A stretch of 64,000 nucleotides of DNA from Janthinobacterium rivuli (GCF_029690045.1 NZ_CP121464.1:3658001-3722000), one strand, 5' to 3'. Numbered from the stretch's first letter, positions 19,509 through 28,988 are shown. The notes: generated from the letters alone by a model not told the origin. Numbers and translations: made by a program.

Positions 19509-19577
19509 GATAGCAGAAAAAATAATAACAGCAGCCTTATCGCTCCCCCTTCCTCTTCTCACCCCGAAGGAAATACT

Positions 19578-21275
19578 ATGGACGCAGCCAGCCATGTCAG
19601 CCACTCCCAGGATCTGGACTTACAAGCGATAAACACTGCATTGAACCGTGTCCAGGCCGTCATCGAATTCGAGCTCGACGGCACCATCCTGCATGCGAAT
19701 GACAATTTCCTGCGCGTCGTCGGCTACACCCTGGCCGAAGTGCAAGGCAAGCACCATGCCATCTTCTGCGACCCCGAGTATGTCAAAACGGACGAATACA
19801 GCAACTTCTGGGCCAAGCTGGGACGCGGCGAATTCGACCAGGGCGAATACAAGCGCCGCGCCAGGGATGGGCGCGAAGTGTGGATCAACGCTTCCTACAA
19901 CCCCATCCTCGATGCGGACGGCAAGCCGTATAAAGTCATCAAGTTCGCTACCGACATCACGGCCCTGAAAAAGCGCAATGTCGAATACGAAGGCAAGGTC
20001 AGCGCCATCGGCAAGGCGCAGGCCGTGATCGAATTCGACATGCAGGGCAATGTGCTGGAAGCGAACGAGAATTTCCTCGCCGTCATGGATTACGACTTGA
20101 GCGATATCCAGGGCGAGCACCACCGCATGTTCTGCGAGCCCGAGTATGCCAGCAGCGCCGAGTACAAGAAATTCTGGCAAAAGCTCAACCGGGGCGAATT
20201 TGACGCGGGCCGCTACAAGCGCCTGGGCAACCATGGCAAGGTGGTGTGGATACAGGCCACCTACAACCCCATCCTGGACCTGAACGGCAAGCCGTATAAA
20301 GTGGTCAAGTTCGCCATCGACATCAGCGACCAGGTGAACCTGGAAAACAGCATCCAGTCCAAGGCCGCCAACGACAGCCGCAAGGTCAACGCCCTGCTCG
20401 AATCGGTGGCGCGCGCGGCGCAAGGCGACCTGACCTGCAATATCGTGCCCGAGGGCGACGAGCCGATCGACCTGCTGGCCGGCGGCATCAGCAAGATGAT
20501 CGTCGACTTGCGCGGCGTGATCGGCAACGTGGTGTCGGCCGCCAACGGCTTTGCCGACGCCTCGCACGCCATCGCCGAGCGGGCCACGGGCGTGGCCGTG
20601 GGCACGCAGGCGCTGGGCGCCACGGTGGAAGAAATGAACGCCTCCATCGATGGCCTGACGTTTTCCATCAATTCCATCGCGGAAAACACCTCGAATGCCG
20701 ATTTCCTGGCAAAAACCACGCAGCAGGAAGCGGAAGCGGGCGCGCGCGCCGTCGCCAAGTCGATCGAGGCGATGGACTTGATCAACCGCTCGTCGGAAGA
20801 CATCGGCGAAATCGTCAAGGTCATCAGCGAAATCGCCAACCAGACGAACATGCTGGCCTTCAACGCGGCCATCGAGGCGGCGCGCGCGGGCGAACACGGC
20901 CTGGGCTTTTCCGTCGTCGCCGACGAAGTGCGCAAGCTGGCCGAGCGCTCGTCGCAGGCGACCAAGGAAATTTCCAAGCTGATCAACGAATCCGTCAAGC
21001 GGGTTTCCACCGGCAGCGAGATTTCGCGCCAGGCCAGCGACGCCTTCGACAAGATCGTCTCGGGCGTGGCGAAAACCACCCTGGCCATTTCCGATATCTC
21101 GAAGGCGGCCAACGAGCAGCTGCTGACGGCGCGCGAAGTATCGACGGCCATCCAGTACATCGCCGAGGAAACGGAAAAGTCGGCCGCCAACTGCGACAGC
21201 ATCGCCCGCTCGACGGATGGCTTGAACGAGCGCGCTGGCAGCTTGAACCAGACTGTCTCCGGCTTCGTGGTATAG
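19578..21275 (+). CDS. Soluble chemoreceptor (MCP) with two PAS domains
   Basis: A 565-residue methyl-accepting chemotaxis protein without any membrane segment. Two PAS domains of near-identical build (about 18-130 and 140-255) each show VIEF, an A/ANxNFL motif, FCxPEY, FW-x-KL and YNPILD-x-(D/N)GKPYKV, which suggests internal duplication. A linker leads to the signalling domain with tip [20 protein letters not shown] and [13 protein letters not shown]. The domain order resembles aerotaxis/BdlA-type cytoplasmic receptors that bind haem or FAD through PAS. It leads an operon with cheR, cheD and cheW and lies behind an FNR-type box, so oxygen or redox sensing is a reasonable guess. No CheR-binding pentapeptide is evident at the C terminus. 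Confidence 0.92.
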   Translation: MDAASHVSHSQDLDLQAINTALNRVQAVIEFELDGTILHANDNFLRVVGYTLAEVQGKHHAIFCDPEYVKTDEYSNFWAKLGRGEFDQGEYKRRARDGREVWINASYNPILDADGKPYKVIKFATDITALKKRNVEYEGKVSAIGKAQAVIEFDMQGNVLEANENFLAVMDYDLSDIQGEHHRMFCEPEYASSAEYKKFWQKLNRGEFDAGRYKRLGNHGKVVWIQATYNPILDLNGKPYKVVKFAIDISDQVNLENSIQSKAANDSRKVNALLESVARAAQGDLTCNIVPEGDEPIDLLAGGISKMIVDLRGVIGNVVSAANGFADASHAIAERATGVAVGTQALGATVEEMNASIDGLTFSINSIAENTSNADFLAKTTQQEAEAGARAVAKSIEAMDLINRSSEDIGEIVKVISEIANQTNMLAFNAAIEAARAGEHGLGFSVVADEVRKLAERSSQATKEISKLINESVKRVSTGSEISRQASDAFDKIVSGVAKTTLAISDISKAANEQLLTAREVSTAIQYIAEETEKSAANCDSIARSTDGLNERAGSLNQTVSGFVV

Positions 21276-21278
21276 GCC

Positions 21279-22103
21279 ATGAGCCACGCGGCCACCTTGA
21301 CGCCCGAGGTGCTGACAACCCTGATCGCGCTGGTGCGCCAGCATACGGGCATCGCCATGACGGCGCGCAAGAGCGTCTTGCTGGAACGGCGTTTGCAGCC
21401 ACGGCTGCAGGCGCTGTCCCTGCACAGCTACCAGGCTTACCTGGACCGCGTGGCCAGCGACCGCGACGAGGTGGACCATTTCATCGACCTGGTGACCACC
21501 AACGACACCCTGTTCTTCCGCACGCCGTCGATCTGGGATTACTTCCGCGACCGCTACCTGCCCGCCTGGGCCCGCGCGCATCCGGACGGCTGCCTGGCCA
21601 TCTGGTCGGCGGCGGCCGCCAGCGGCGAGGAACTGTATTCGATCGCCATGCTGTGCGAGCAATTCAAGCTGCAAACGCCGTCTTTCCGCTACCAGATCCT
21701 GGCCAGCGATATTTCGCAGCAGATCCTCGGCGCGGCGCGGGCCGGCCAGTACAGCGGCCGCTCCGTCGAGCGCATCCGTCTGTCGCACCCGGACTTGCTG
21801 CGCAAATATTTCACACCCGCGCCGTATGGCGTCCAGGTCAATGAAGAACTGCGGCAACACGTCAGCTTTGCCCAGCATAATTTGCTGGAAGCGCTGCGCC
21901 CGGCACGGCAATTCGACCTGGTGTTCCTGCGCAATGTGCTGATTTATTTCGATGCCGAGCACCAGGAAACCGTGCTGCGCCAGGCTCGCCTGAGTCTGAA
22001 GGACGAAGGCCGGCTGATCCTGGGCGAGTCAGAAACCATCGCCCGGCTCGGCACCGGCTATCAATTCGAGTTTCCCATGATTTATAAGGCAGGTAGCGCA
22101 TGA
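21279..22103 (+). CDS. cheR: Chemotaxis methyltransferase CheR
   Basis: A 274-residue CheR that uses S-adenosylmethionine to methylate receptor glutamates. The N-terminal helical domain ends in LVTTNDTLFFRT, the SAM-binding loop is WSAAAASGEELYSIAM (usually WSAGCSTGEE, so slightly unusual), followed by ILASDIS and the catalytic-domain RNVLIYF. It starts three bases after the receptor gene and its stop overlaps cheD (ATGA), implying coupled translation. It probably serves the receptor encoded just upstream. Confidence 0.94.
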   Translation: MSHAATLTPEVLTTLIALVRQHTGIAMTARKSVLLERRLQPRLQALSLHSYQAYLDRVASDRDEVDHFIDLVTTNDTLFFRTPSIWDYFRDRYLPAWARAHPDGCLAIWSAAAASGEELYSIAMLCEQFKLQTPSFRYQILASDISQQILGAARAGQYSGRSVERIRLSHPDLLRKYFTPAPYGVQVNEELRQHVSFAQHNLLEALRPARQFDLVFLRNVLIYFDAEHQETVLRQARLSLKDEGRLILGESETIARLGTGYQFEFPMIYKAGSA

Positions 22104-22624
22104 GCATCATCATCGACCCTGGCTTGCCGCTGCACCATGTTGGCATGGGTCAACTGAGCGTGGGCACGCATGGCGAGCAGCTGCAAGCCTTGCTGGGCTC
22201 CTGCATCGGCATCGGTTTCATCTGGAAGAATGGCCCATGCTGCGGCCTGGCCCACTGTTTGCTGCCGGAAGCGCCGGGCGCCGACAGCAGCCTGGGGGCA
22301 CGCTATGTGAGCCAGGCCGTGCCTTCGCTGCTGCGCCTGATGGGCGTGCGCCAGGCCGATTACGCCGATATCGAAGTGGTGCTGGCGGGCGGCGCCAGCA
22401 TGTTTGGCCCGCGCAACGGGAGATTGCAAGTGGGCCGGCAAAACGCGCAAGCGGCGCAAAAATACCTGGACCAGTGCGGCTTGGCGGTGAGTTTCTGCGC
22501 GCTGGGCGGCCGCCACGGGCGCCAGTTGCTGATCGATTGCGCCCATCACAGCTTTGCCGTCACCGATGTGGTGGCGCCACCCGAATTAATTCCACGCAAG
22601 GAAGGCGCATATGGATATGCATGA
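22100..22624 (+). CDS. cheD: Chemoreceptor glutamine deamidase CheD
   Basis: A 174-residue CheD, which deamidates receptor glutamines and can be tuned by CheC-type phosphatases. The catalytic Cys35 is in LGSCIGIG and His52 in GLAHCLLP, with the conserved GGASMFG and NGRLQVGRQNAQ regions following. It overlaps cheR by 4 bp and the CheW gene by 14 bp. A CheX-like protein gene lies elsewhere in the window at 41409-42101. Confidence 0.93.
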   Translation: MSIIIDPGLPLHHVGMGQLSVGTHGEQLQALLGSCIGIGFIWKNGPCCGLAHCLLPEAPGADSSLGARYVSQAVPSLLRLMGVRQADYADIEVVLAGGASMFGPRNGRLQVGRQNAQAAQKYLDQCGLAVSFCALGGRHGRQLLIDCAHHSFAVTDVVAPPELIPRKEGAYGYA

Positions 22625-24134
22625 AGCGACGGGCTTGCAAGCGCAGGGCACAAGCGACACGGCCACCGAACTGTTCGGCTCCTTCCACCTGGGCGACGAT
22701 GAATTCGCCCTGCCCGCCAGCTGCATCCGCGAAGTGGTGAACTACCCGGCGAAAGTCACGGCCCTGCCCCTGTCACCCGCGTATCTGGAAGGCATGTTCA
22801 CCTTGCGCGGCAGCGTCATTCCGGTGGTCAACCTGGGCCGCTTGTTCCGTGCCGAGGCGCCGCGCGCCGTCGCCACGGACAAGATCGCCATCCTCGACTT
22901 CCAGCAAGTGCTGATCGGCATCGTCTTCCAGGATACGGGCGAAATCCTGCGCGTGCCCGCCAGCGCCCGCAGCGCCCTGCAATATGCGGCCGGCGACAGC
23001 CACGCCGTCATCGCCGGCACGATCCTGCTCGATGGCGGCGCGCGCCTGCTGCAGGTGCTCGACCCGCATGCCCTGCTGCGCATTGAAAACGTGCCCCATG
23101 TGCTGGCCCTGCAGGCGACTGGCGCCAGGCTGAGCACGGCCCGCTACCATGCGCAAAGCGAACGCCGGCAATGCGTCAGCTTCCATGCGGCTGGCGCCAC
23201 GTTTGCCTTTGAAATGCTGGCCATCCAGGAAATCATCCGGGTGCCGGAACTGCACAGCTCCCTGCTGAACAGCGAACTGTGCCTGGGGCGCATGCATTTT
23301 CGCGGCAGCCAGGTGGCCGTCGTCGACTTCGGCGCCCTGCTGCAGGCGCCCGCGTCCGGCACGGCTGCAACAGGCGACCAGCGCGTCATCGTCGTGCGCC
23401 TCGATGACACGACCGTGGGCTTCCTCGTCGATTCCGTCGACAGTATCGTGCATTTCTTTGGCGACGAAGTGCTGCCGATTCCCCTGCTGAGCAAGGCGCG
23501 CGCCGCCATGTTTGCCGGTTGCATCACGAAAGAGGGGCTGGGCGACATCATTTTCCTCGACCACAAGGGCATTCTGTCGCAGGCGGAAATTGTCGAGATG
23601 CGCGACGGACACGCGCGCCTGTACCCGGCCGTGACGGAAACGGCGGCCGCCACGCACAAGGCGCAGCGCCGCGTCTACATCACGTTTACGGTGGAAACCC
23701 GCTTCGCCGTGGAAATCGGGCAAGTGCGCGAAATCATCGATTTCAGCGGCGCCATCACGACGCCGCCGGGCATGCCGGCCTGCATGCGCGGCATGCTCAA
23801 CTTGCGCCAGCAAATGATCAGCATCATCGACTTGCGCCAGTTATACGCCATGCCGGCCTTGCCGGACGATAGCACCGGCAAGATTTTGATCGTGGAACGG
23901 GGCAACGAGCGCTACGGCTTTCTCGTCGACCACGTCGACAACATCATGACCATTTCCGACAGCCAGCGCTTTGCCGCGCCGCAAATCATCCGCACGGGTG
24001 AACACGACGACTTGCGCAGCGAAATGGATGAGATGATCGATATCGGCACGGAGGCGCAGCGCCAGACCCTGTCCGTCTTCCAGTGCGACCATCTGCTGGA
24101 AAAGCTGGGGGCGGCGCTGCCGCAGGCTGCCTAG
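22611..24134 (+). CDS. CheW-type coupling protein with three CheW domains
   Basis: A 507-residue protein made of three consecutive CheW domains rather than the usual single one of about 160 residues. Domain starts are visible at about 19 (GSFHLGDDEFALPASCIREV), 184 (CVSFHAAGATFAFEMLAIQE) and 353 (VYITFTVETRFAVEIGQVRE). Each has its own GMF/GRM/GML-x-x-R and IDL/VDF/VNL strand. CheW links receptors to CheA kinase, so a triple version could bridge several receptors or kinases. No cheA, cheY or cheB accompanies the cassette here. The start lies inside cheD. Confidence 0.92.
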   Translation: MDMHEATGLQAQGTSDTATELFGSFHLGDDEFALPASCIREVVNYPAKVTALPLSPAYLEGMFTLRGSVIPVVNLGRLFRAEAPRAVATDKIAILDFQQVLIGIVFQDTGEILRVPASARSALQYAAGDSHAVIAGTILLDGGARLLQVLDPHALLRIENVPHVLALQATGARLSTARYHAQSERRQCVSFHAAGATFAFEMLAIQEIIRVPELHSSLLNSELCLGRMHFRGSQVAVVDFGALLQAPASGTAATGDQRVIVVRLDDTTVGFLVDSVDSIVHFFGDEVLPIPLLSKARAAMFAGCITKEGLGDIIFLDHKGILSQAEIVEMRDGHARLYPAVTETAAATHKAQRRVYITFTVETRFAVEIGQVREIIDFSGAITTPPGMPACMRGMLNLRQQMISIIDLRQLYAMPALPDDSTGKILIVERGNERYGFLVDHVDNIMTISDSQRFAAPQIIRTGEHDDLRSEMDEMIDIGTEAQRQTLSVFQCDHLLEKLGAALPQAA

Positions 24135-24140
24135 GCTGCT

Positions 24141-25793
24141 TTACATCCCCGGCAGCTGGTGCCCCTTGAACTGCTCGCGCAGCTTGTTCTTCTGGATCTT
24201 GCCCGTGGCGCCCATGGGCAAGGCGTCGATGAATAGCACGTCGTCCGGCGTCCACCACTTGGCGATCTTGCCCTCGAAAAATTGCAATAACGCTTCACGC
24301 GTGACGGTCATGCCGGGACGCAGCACGACGACGAGTACGGGGCGCTCGTCCCATTTCGGGTGGAACACGCCGATGCAGGCCGCCTGCAGCACGGCCGGGT
24401 GCGCCATGGCCAGGTTTTCCAGGTCGATGGTGCCGATCCACTCGCCGCCCGACTTGATCACGTCCTTGCTGCGGTCCGTGATCTGCATATAGCCGTCCGT
24501 GTCGATGGTGGCCACGTCGCCCGTGGGGAACCAGCCATCCTGCAACACGTCGCCGCCCTCGTTCTTGTAGTACGACGAGATGATCCACGGTCCTTTCACC
24601 AGCAAATGGCCATACGCCACGCCATCCCACGGCAATTCCTTGCCGTCGTCGTCGACGATCTTCATGTCCACGCCGTAGATCGCATGGCCCTGCTTTTGCA
24701 GGATCTTGCGCTGTTCGTCCTTCGGCAAGTCCAGGTGCTTGGTCTGCAAGCCGCCGGCCGTGCCCAGCGGCGACATTTCCGTCATGCCCCAGGCGTGGAT
24801 GACTTCCACGTCGAACTTGTCGATCAGGGTATCCATCATGGCCGGCGGGCAAGCCGCGCCGCCGATCACCGTGCGGCGGAAAGTGGAAAATTTCAAGTTA
24901 TTCTGCAAGGCATGGTTCAGCAGCCCCAGCCAGACGGTGGGTACGCCAGCCGAGAACGTCACTTTTTCCGCCTCGAACAGTTCGTAGAGCGACTTGCCGT
25001 CGAGCGCCGCGCCGGGAAACACCATGCGCGCGCCGGACAAGGGCACGGAATACGGCAAGCCCCAGGCATTCACGTGGAACATGGGCACGACGGGCAAGAC
25101 CGTGTCGGAGGCGCGCACGTTCAGCGCGCTGGGCATGGCCGAGGCATACGCGTGCAGCACGGTCGAGCGGTGCGAATACAGGGCGCCCTTGGGGTTGCCC
25201 GTCGTGCCCGACGTGTAGCACAGGGTGGCGGCCGCATTCTCGTCGAACAGGGGCCAGGCGTAATCGTCGGAATGCGTGGCGATCAAGTCTTCATAGCACA
25301 GCAGGTCGGGAATCGTGCTGCTGGCGGGCATGCGCTCGCGGTCGCACATCAGCACGAAATGGCGCACGAAGGTGCAGTCGGCGGCGATTTTCTCCACCAC
25401 GGGCAGGAAGGTCAGGTCAAACAGCAAGACCTGGTCTTCCGCATGGTTCGAGATGTAGGCGATCTGGTCGGGAAACAAGCGCGGATTGATCGTGTGCAGT
25501 ACGGCGCCCGAGCCGGACACGGCATAGTACGCTTCCAGGTGCCGGTAGCCATTCCAGGCCAGGGTGGCGACGCGGTCGCCCATGCCGACACCGAGGCCAT
25601 GCAAGGCGTTCGCCAGCCTGCGCGCGCGCTGGTGGCAATCGCGGTAGGTGTAGCGGTGCATATCGCCTTCCACCCGCCGCGAAATGATTTCGCTGCCCCC
25701 GTAATGACGCGCTGCAAACTCGATAATGCTGGAAATCAGCAGAGGCTGATTCATCATCTGGCCCATCACTGGACTCAAGGGGAATGCCAACAT
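24141..25793 (-). CDS. Acyl-CoA synthetase (AMP-forming, fatty-acid type)
   Basis: A 550-residue AMP-forming ligase that activates fatty acids to acyl-CoA. It has the P-loop-like YTSGTTGNPKGALYSH, the A5-type motif GMTEMSPLG, the hinge-region GDVATIDTDGYMQITDRSKD and the C-terminal lysine in PMGATGKIQKNKLRE. The N terminus resembles medium- and long-chain ligases. AGGAGAGACG precedes the ATG. The gene ends six bases from the CheW gene, convergently, with no room for a terminator. Its promoter region contains the ACG-N2-CGT motif shared with two other beta-oxidation genes. Confidence 0.92.
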   Translation of the reverse strand: MLAFPLSPVMGQMMNQPLLISSIIEFAARHYGGSEIISRRVEGDMHRYTYRDCHQRARRLANALHGLGVGMGDRVATLAWNGYRHLEAYYAVSGSGAVLHTINPRLFPDQIAYISNHAEDQVLLFDLTFLPVVEKIAADCTFVRHFVLMCDRERMPASSTIPDLLCYEDLIATHSDDYAWPLFDENAAATLCYTSGTTGNPKGALYSHRSTVLHAYASAMPSALNVRASDTVLPVVPMFHVNAWGLPYSVPLSGARMVFPGAALDGKSLYELFEAEKVTFSAGVPTVWLGLLNHALQNNLKFSTFRRTVIGGAACPPAMMDTLIDKFDVEVIHAWGMTEMSPLGTAGGLQTKHLDLPKDEQRKILQKQGHAIYGVDMKIVDDDGKELPWDGVAYGHLLVKGPWIISSYYKNEGGDVLQDGWFPTGDVATIDTDGYMQITDRSKDVIKSGGEWIGTIDLENLAMAHPAVLQAACIGVFHPKWDERPVLVVVLRPGMTVTREALLQFFEGKIAKWWTPDDVLFIDALPMGATGKIQKNKLREQFKGHQLPGM

Positions 25794-25853
25794 CGTCTCT
25801 CCTGGGTGGATACTTGCTTGTTGTTGGAATTTAAAGACTTTCCTTAGTTTCGT

Positions 25854-25861
25854 ACGGTCGT
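25854..25861 (-). promoter_or_regulatory. ACG-N2-CGT operator candidate before acyl-CoA synthetase
   Basis: ACGGTCGT lies 60 bp upstream of the start, inside a wider near-palindrome CGTACGGTCGTGCG (25851-25864). The ten bases GTACGGTCGT are identical to those at the thiolase operator (11854-11863 on the plus strand). A weak minus-strand -10 (TTAAAT) lies about 25 bp downstream of the site centre. Confidence 0.5.
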
Positions 25862-26032
25862 GCGGAAATCGTCAACGCATTTCGATATTGCGATGCAACA
25901 TGGAATTTTCGATTCCGTTTTTTGCCGCACTGGTCCCCGCTACAGCACCCGCCACGCGCCTTGGCGCCGTGCGGTAAAATCGTACTCCAGGCTGGCGCAC
26001 CTTGCCGGTCCATCTTACTGACTGGAATTGCC

Positions 26033-27496
26033 ATCACCGCTCATACCTTACCACTGGATAACGCCTTTGCGGCCTTGCCGCCCGCGTTCTATACGCGCTT
26101 GATGCCCACGCCCCTGCCCGCCCCGTATTTCGTGGCCGCCAGCGCGCCAGCCGCAGCCTTCATCGGCCTCGATGCGGCGCGTCTGGCCGAGCCGGACTAT
26201 GTGGCGCTGCTGAGCGGCAATGCCGTTGCCGAGCGTTCGATGCCCCTGTCGGCCGTGTATTCGGGCCACCAGTTCGGCGTCTGGGCCGGCCAGCTGGGCG
26301 ACGGTCGCGCCATCCTGCTGGGCGATATCGCCACCGAACACGGCCCCATGGAACTGCAACTGAAAGGCGCTGGCGCCACGCCGTATTCGCGCATGGGCGA
26401 CGGACGCGCCGTGCTGCGCTCGTCGATCCGCGAATTCCTGTGCTCGGAAGCCATGGCGGCGCTGGGCATACCCACGTCGCGTGCGCTGTCCATCATGGGT
26501 TCGCAGCAAGGCATCATGCGTGAAACCGTCGAGACGGCCGCCGTCGTCACGCGCATGGCGCGCAGTTTTGTTCGCTTCGGCTCGTTCGAACACTGGTTTT
26601 ACCGCAAGCAACCGGACGAGCTGAAAATCCTTGCCGATTACGTCATCGACAGTTTTTATCCCCATTTGCGCGCTGCATCAAATCCATATCAAGCCTTGCT
26701 GGCTGAAGTGTGCGTGCGCACGGCGCACATGATTGCGCACTGGCAAGCCGTGGGCTTCATGCATGGCGTCATGAACACGGACAATATGTCGATCCTGGGC
26801 CTGACGCTCGATTACGGCCCCTTCGGCTTCATGGAAGCCTTCGATGCCGAGCACATTTGCAACCATACGGACCAGCAGGGCCGCTATTCCTACGCCAACC
26901 AGCCGCAGGTGGGGCACTGGAACTGCTATGCGCTGGGCCAGGCGCTGCTGCCGTTGATCGGTGAAGTGGCCGAGGCGCAGGCGGCGCTGGACAGCTACCA
27001 GCCCGCGTTTGCGGAGAAGATGAATGCCTTGCTGCGCGCCAAGCTGGGCTTGCGCACGCAACACGACGACGATACGGCCCTGTTCGACAGCATGTTTGCG
27101 CTGATGCAAGCCAATCACGTGGATTTCACCAACTTCTTCCGCGCCCTGTCGACACTGCAAGTAGATGCTCCCGAGCACGACACGGTGCTGCGCGACATGT
27201 TCATCGACCGCCCCGCCTTCGATACATGGGCGGCGCAATACCGCGCGCGCCTGCGGCAGGAGCACAGCGTCGATGCCGAACGGCAAGAGGCGATGAACCT
27301 GGTCAACCCGAAATACGTGCTGCGCAACTACCTGGCGCAAGTGGCCATCGAAAAAGCCCAGCAGCAGGACTACACGGAAGTGGCGAAACTGCTGGAAATA
27401 TTGCAAAAGCCATTTGACGAACAGCCCGAACACCAGCACTATGCGGCCCTGCCGCCCGACTGGGCCAGCCACCTTGAAGTCAGTTGCTCATCCTGA
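26033..27496 (+). CDS. selO: Protein adenylyltransferase SelO (YdiU)
   Basis: SelO transfers AMP from ATP to target proteins (AMPylation) and is linked to redox stress. The pseudokinase-like fold is evident from YSGHQFGVWAGQLGDGRAILLG, LKGAGATPYSRMGDGRAVLRSS, GVMNTDNMSILGLTLDYGPFGF and the C-terminal LEVSCSS, whose cysteine is typical. The start is uncertain. No ATG, GTG or TTG occurs where the family begins; ATC at 26033 (TGGA six bases before) gives a fitting start, MTAHTLPLDNAF. TTG at 25961 or 25922 would add 24 or 37 residues and precede the likely -10 (TAAAAT, 25975-25980). It is followed nine bases later by msrB. Confidence 0.9.
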   Translation: MTAHTLPLDNAFAALPPAFYTRLMPTPLPAPYFVAASAPAAAFIGLDAARLAEPDYVALLSGNAVAERSMPLSAVYSGHQFGVWAGQLGDGRAILLGDIATEHGPMELQLKGAGATPYSRMGDGRAVLRSSIREFLCSEAMAALGIPTSRALSIMGSQQGIMRETVETAAVVTRMARSFVRFGSFEHWFYRKQPDELKILADYVIDSFYPHLRAASNPYQALLAEVCVRTAHMIAHWQAVGFMHGVMNTDNMSILGLTLDYGPFGFMEAFDAEHICNHTDQQGRYSYANQPQVGHWNCYALGQALLPLIGEVAEAQAALDSYQPAFAEKMNALLRAKLGLRTQHDDDTALFDSMFALMQANHVDFTNFFRALSTLQVDAPEHDTVLRDMFIDRPAFDTWAAQYRARLRQEHSVDAERQEAMNLVNPKYVLRNYLAQVAIEKAQQQDYTEVAKLLEILQKPFDEQPEHQHYAALPPDWASHLEVSCSS

Positions 27497-27505
27497 GGAG
27501 TCATT

Positions 27506-27907
27506 ATGACCACGAATAAAGTCAAAAAAACCGACGCCGAATGGCGCGCCATGCTCGACTCGATGCAATACGAAGTCACGCGCCACGCTGCTACGGAACG
27601 GGCCTTCACGGGCAAGTTCTGGGACCACCATGAACACGGCGTCTACACCTGCGTCTGCTGCAACACGCCCCTGTTCGCCTCGGACACGAAGTTCGACTCG
27701 GGCTGCGGCTGGCCCAGCTATTTCCAGGCACTCGACCCGGCCAACGTGACGGAAATCACTGACAGCAGCCACGGCATGCTGCGCACGGAAATTATCTGCG
27801 CCGTCTGCGACGCCCACCTGGGCCATGTCTTCCCGGACGGCCCGCCGCCGACCGGCTTGCGCTATTGCATCAATTCGGCCTCCTTGCGCTTCGATCCGCA
27901 GCCGTGA
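27506..27907 (+). CDS. msrB: Peptide-methionine (R)-S-oxide reductase MsrB
   Basis: A 133-residue MsrB that reduces methionine-R-sulfoxide in proteins. Zinc ligands are Cys49/Cys52 and Cys98/Cys101 in two CxxC pairs; the catalytic cysteine is Cys121 in [11 protein letters not shown], and Cys67 in SGCGWPSY is a candidate resolving residue. GAGGAG precedes the ATG. The nine-base gap to selO indicates an operon of two oxidative-stress proteins. Confidence 0.95.
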   Translation: MTTNKVKKTDAEWRAMLDSMQYEVTRHAATERAFTGKFWDHHEHGVYTCVCCNTPLFASDTKFDSGCGWPSYFQALDPANVTEITDSSHGMLRTEIICAVCDAHLGHVFPDGPPPTGLRYCINSASLRFDPQP

Positions 27908-27913
27908 GACACA

Positions 27914-27953
27914 GGAATGCTTGGGAGCGATTCGGTTGCTCCTAAGCCATTCC
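27914..27953 (+). terminator. Imperfect hairpin after msrB
   Basis: GGAATGCTTGGGAGC pairs with GCTCCTAAGCCATTCC over most of its length (27914-27953, loop GATTCGGTT). No U tract follows, so it may be an mRNA-end hairpin or weak terminator before yciB. Confidence 0.4.
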
Positions 27954-27990
27954 TAAGATGATTCTAATAAGACCAGTGTAAAGTCTCGCC

Positions 27991-28620
27991 ATGAAATTTC
28001 TATTCGACCTATTCCCCCTGATCGCCTTCTTCGCCGCCTTCAAACTGGGCGGCATGTATGAAGCGGCCACGCACGATTTCGTGCAGCAATATCTGTCCGG
28101 CTTCGTGTCAGGCGGCTTGATCAAGGCCGACCAGGCGCCGTGGATACTCGCCACCCTCGTCGGCATCATCGCCACCGCCTGCCAGGTCAGCTATCTGCTG
28201 CTGCGCGGCCGCAAGGTCGACGGCATGCTGTGGCTGTCGCTGTTCATCTTTGTCGTGTTCGGCGGCGCCAGCATTTACCTGCATGACGATTTCTTCCTGA
28301 AATGGAAGCCGACCCTGATTTACTGGCTGTCCGGCCTCGCCCTGCTGATCGCGCATGTTGGCTTCAAGAAAAACCTGATCCGCAAGACCATGGAAGCGCA
28401 AGTGCAATTGCCTGATGCCGTATGGAAGCAGCTGCTGGCCGCCTGGATCATTTTCTTCGGCCTTCTGGGCGCACTGAACCTGTTCGTCGCCTTCGTGCTG
28501 TACCAGGGCGACATGGCCGCCTGGGTCAGTTTCAAGGCGTTTGGCGCGACGGGCATCTTCTTTGCCTTCATCGTGGCGCAAACCCTGTTCCTGGCCAAAC
28601 ATATCAAGGAAGACGCATGA
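27991..28620 (+). CDS. yciB: Septation protein A / inner-membrane protein YciB
   Basis: A 209-residue polytopic inner-membrane protein of the YciB/IspZ family, which affects cell division and envelope integrity. It shows the family start MKFLFDLFPLIAFFAAFKL, about five hydrophobic segments, DDFFLKWKPTLIYWL and the WKQLLAAWIIFFGLLGALNL region. Its stop overlaps the bolA start (ATGA). The order yciB-bolA-parvulin is common in Burkholderiales. Confidence 0.93.
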   Translation: MKFLFDLFPLIAFFAAFKLGGMYEAATHDFVQQYLSGFVSGGLIKADQAPWILATLVGIIATACQVSYLLLRGRKVDGMLWLSLFIFVVFGGASIYLHDDFFLKWKPTLIYWLSGLALLIAHVGFKKNLIRKTMEAQVQLPDAVWKQLLAAWIIFFGLLGALNLFVAFVLYQGDMAAWVSFKAFGATGIFFAFIVAQTLFLAKHIKEDA

Positions 28621-28904
28621 TGACGAACGACACGACTACGCGCATGGAGCGCATTCGTACCCGCCTGGAAACGGCACTTTCTCCTCTGGAATGCGTGCTG
28701 GAAGACGACTCGGCGCGCCACCGGGGCCATGCTGGCGCCGCCTCGGGCGGAGGCCATTACAATCTACGCATTATTTCTAGTCAATTTGAGGGGCTCAGGC
28801 TCGTCATGCGCCATCGACTGGTGTATGATTCCGTGCACGATATGATGCATAATGAGATACATGCATTGGCGATTGTGGCCCTGGCGCCGTCCGAAGTAGT
28901 GTAA
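28617..28904 (+). CDS. BolA-family protein
   Basis: A 95-residue BolA protein of the class II KH-like fold, often partnered with monothiol glutaredoxins and iron-sulfur handling. Visible are the N-terminal RIRTRLETALSPLECVLEDDS, the GGHYNLRIIS strand with its histidine, and the VHDMMHNEIHALAIV helix-strand with the conserved EIHAL. It overlaps yciB by four bases, so translation is coupled. Confidence 0.9.
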   Translation: MMTNDTTTRMERIRTRLETALSPLECVLEDDSARHRGHAGAASGGGHYNLRIISSQFEGLRLVMRHRLVYDSVHDMMHNEIHALAIVALAPSEVV

Positions 28905-28988
28905 GGATGGCGTTTTGGCGTACCCGAGCCATGTTATCAATTTCTTTCCATGCGTTTTTTACGAAACTTTCCCTAACAGGATTTAATA

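Larger units (their letters stand above)
18998..19577. other. 580-bp AT-rich intergenic region between divergent genes
   Basis: No credible gene was found here; short open frames lack ribosome sites and family resemblance. The region holds the FadJ-like promoter at its left end. A strongly AT-rich middle follows (about 19190-19385), including an AATAAT-AAA-ATTATT palindrome at 19336-19350 and an FNR-type box at 19349-19362. A 12-bp tandem repeat lies at 19475-19508. Its composition differs sharply from the flanking GC-rich genes, as expected for a complex regulatory region, though a small RNA cannot be excluded. Confidence 0.6.

Noticed and set aside
19620..21962. A 780-codon open frame on the minus strand opposite the chemoreceptor and cheR genes.
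   Set aside because: It mirrors GC-rich third-position bias of the real genes, has no ribosome site, domain or signal, and spans two genes with convincing families on the other strand. Similar antisense frames at 213-1706 and 55305-57725 were rejected for the same reason.
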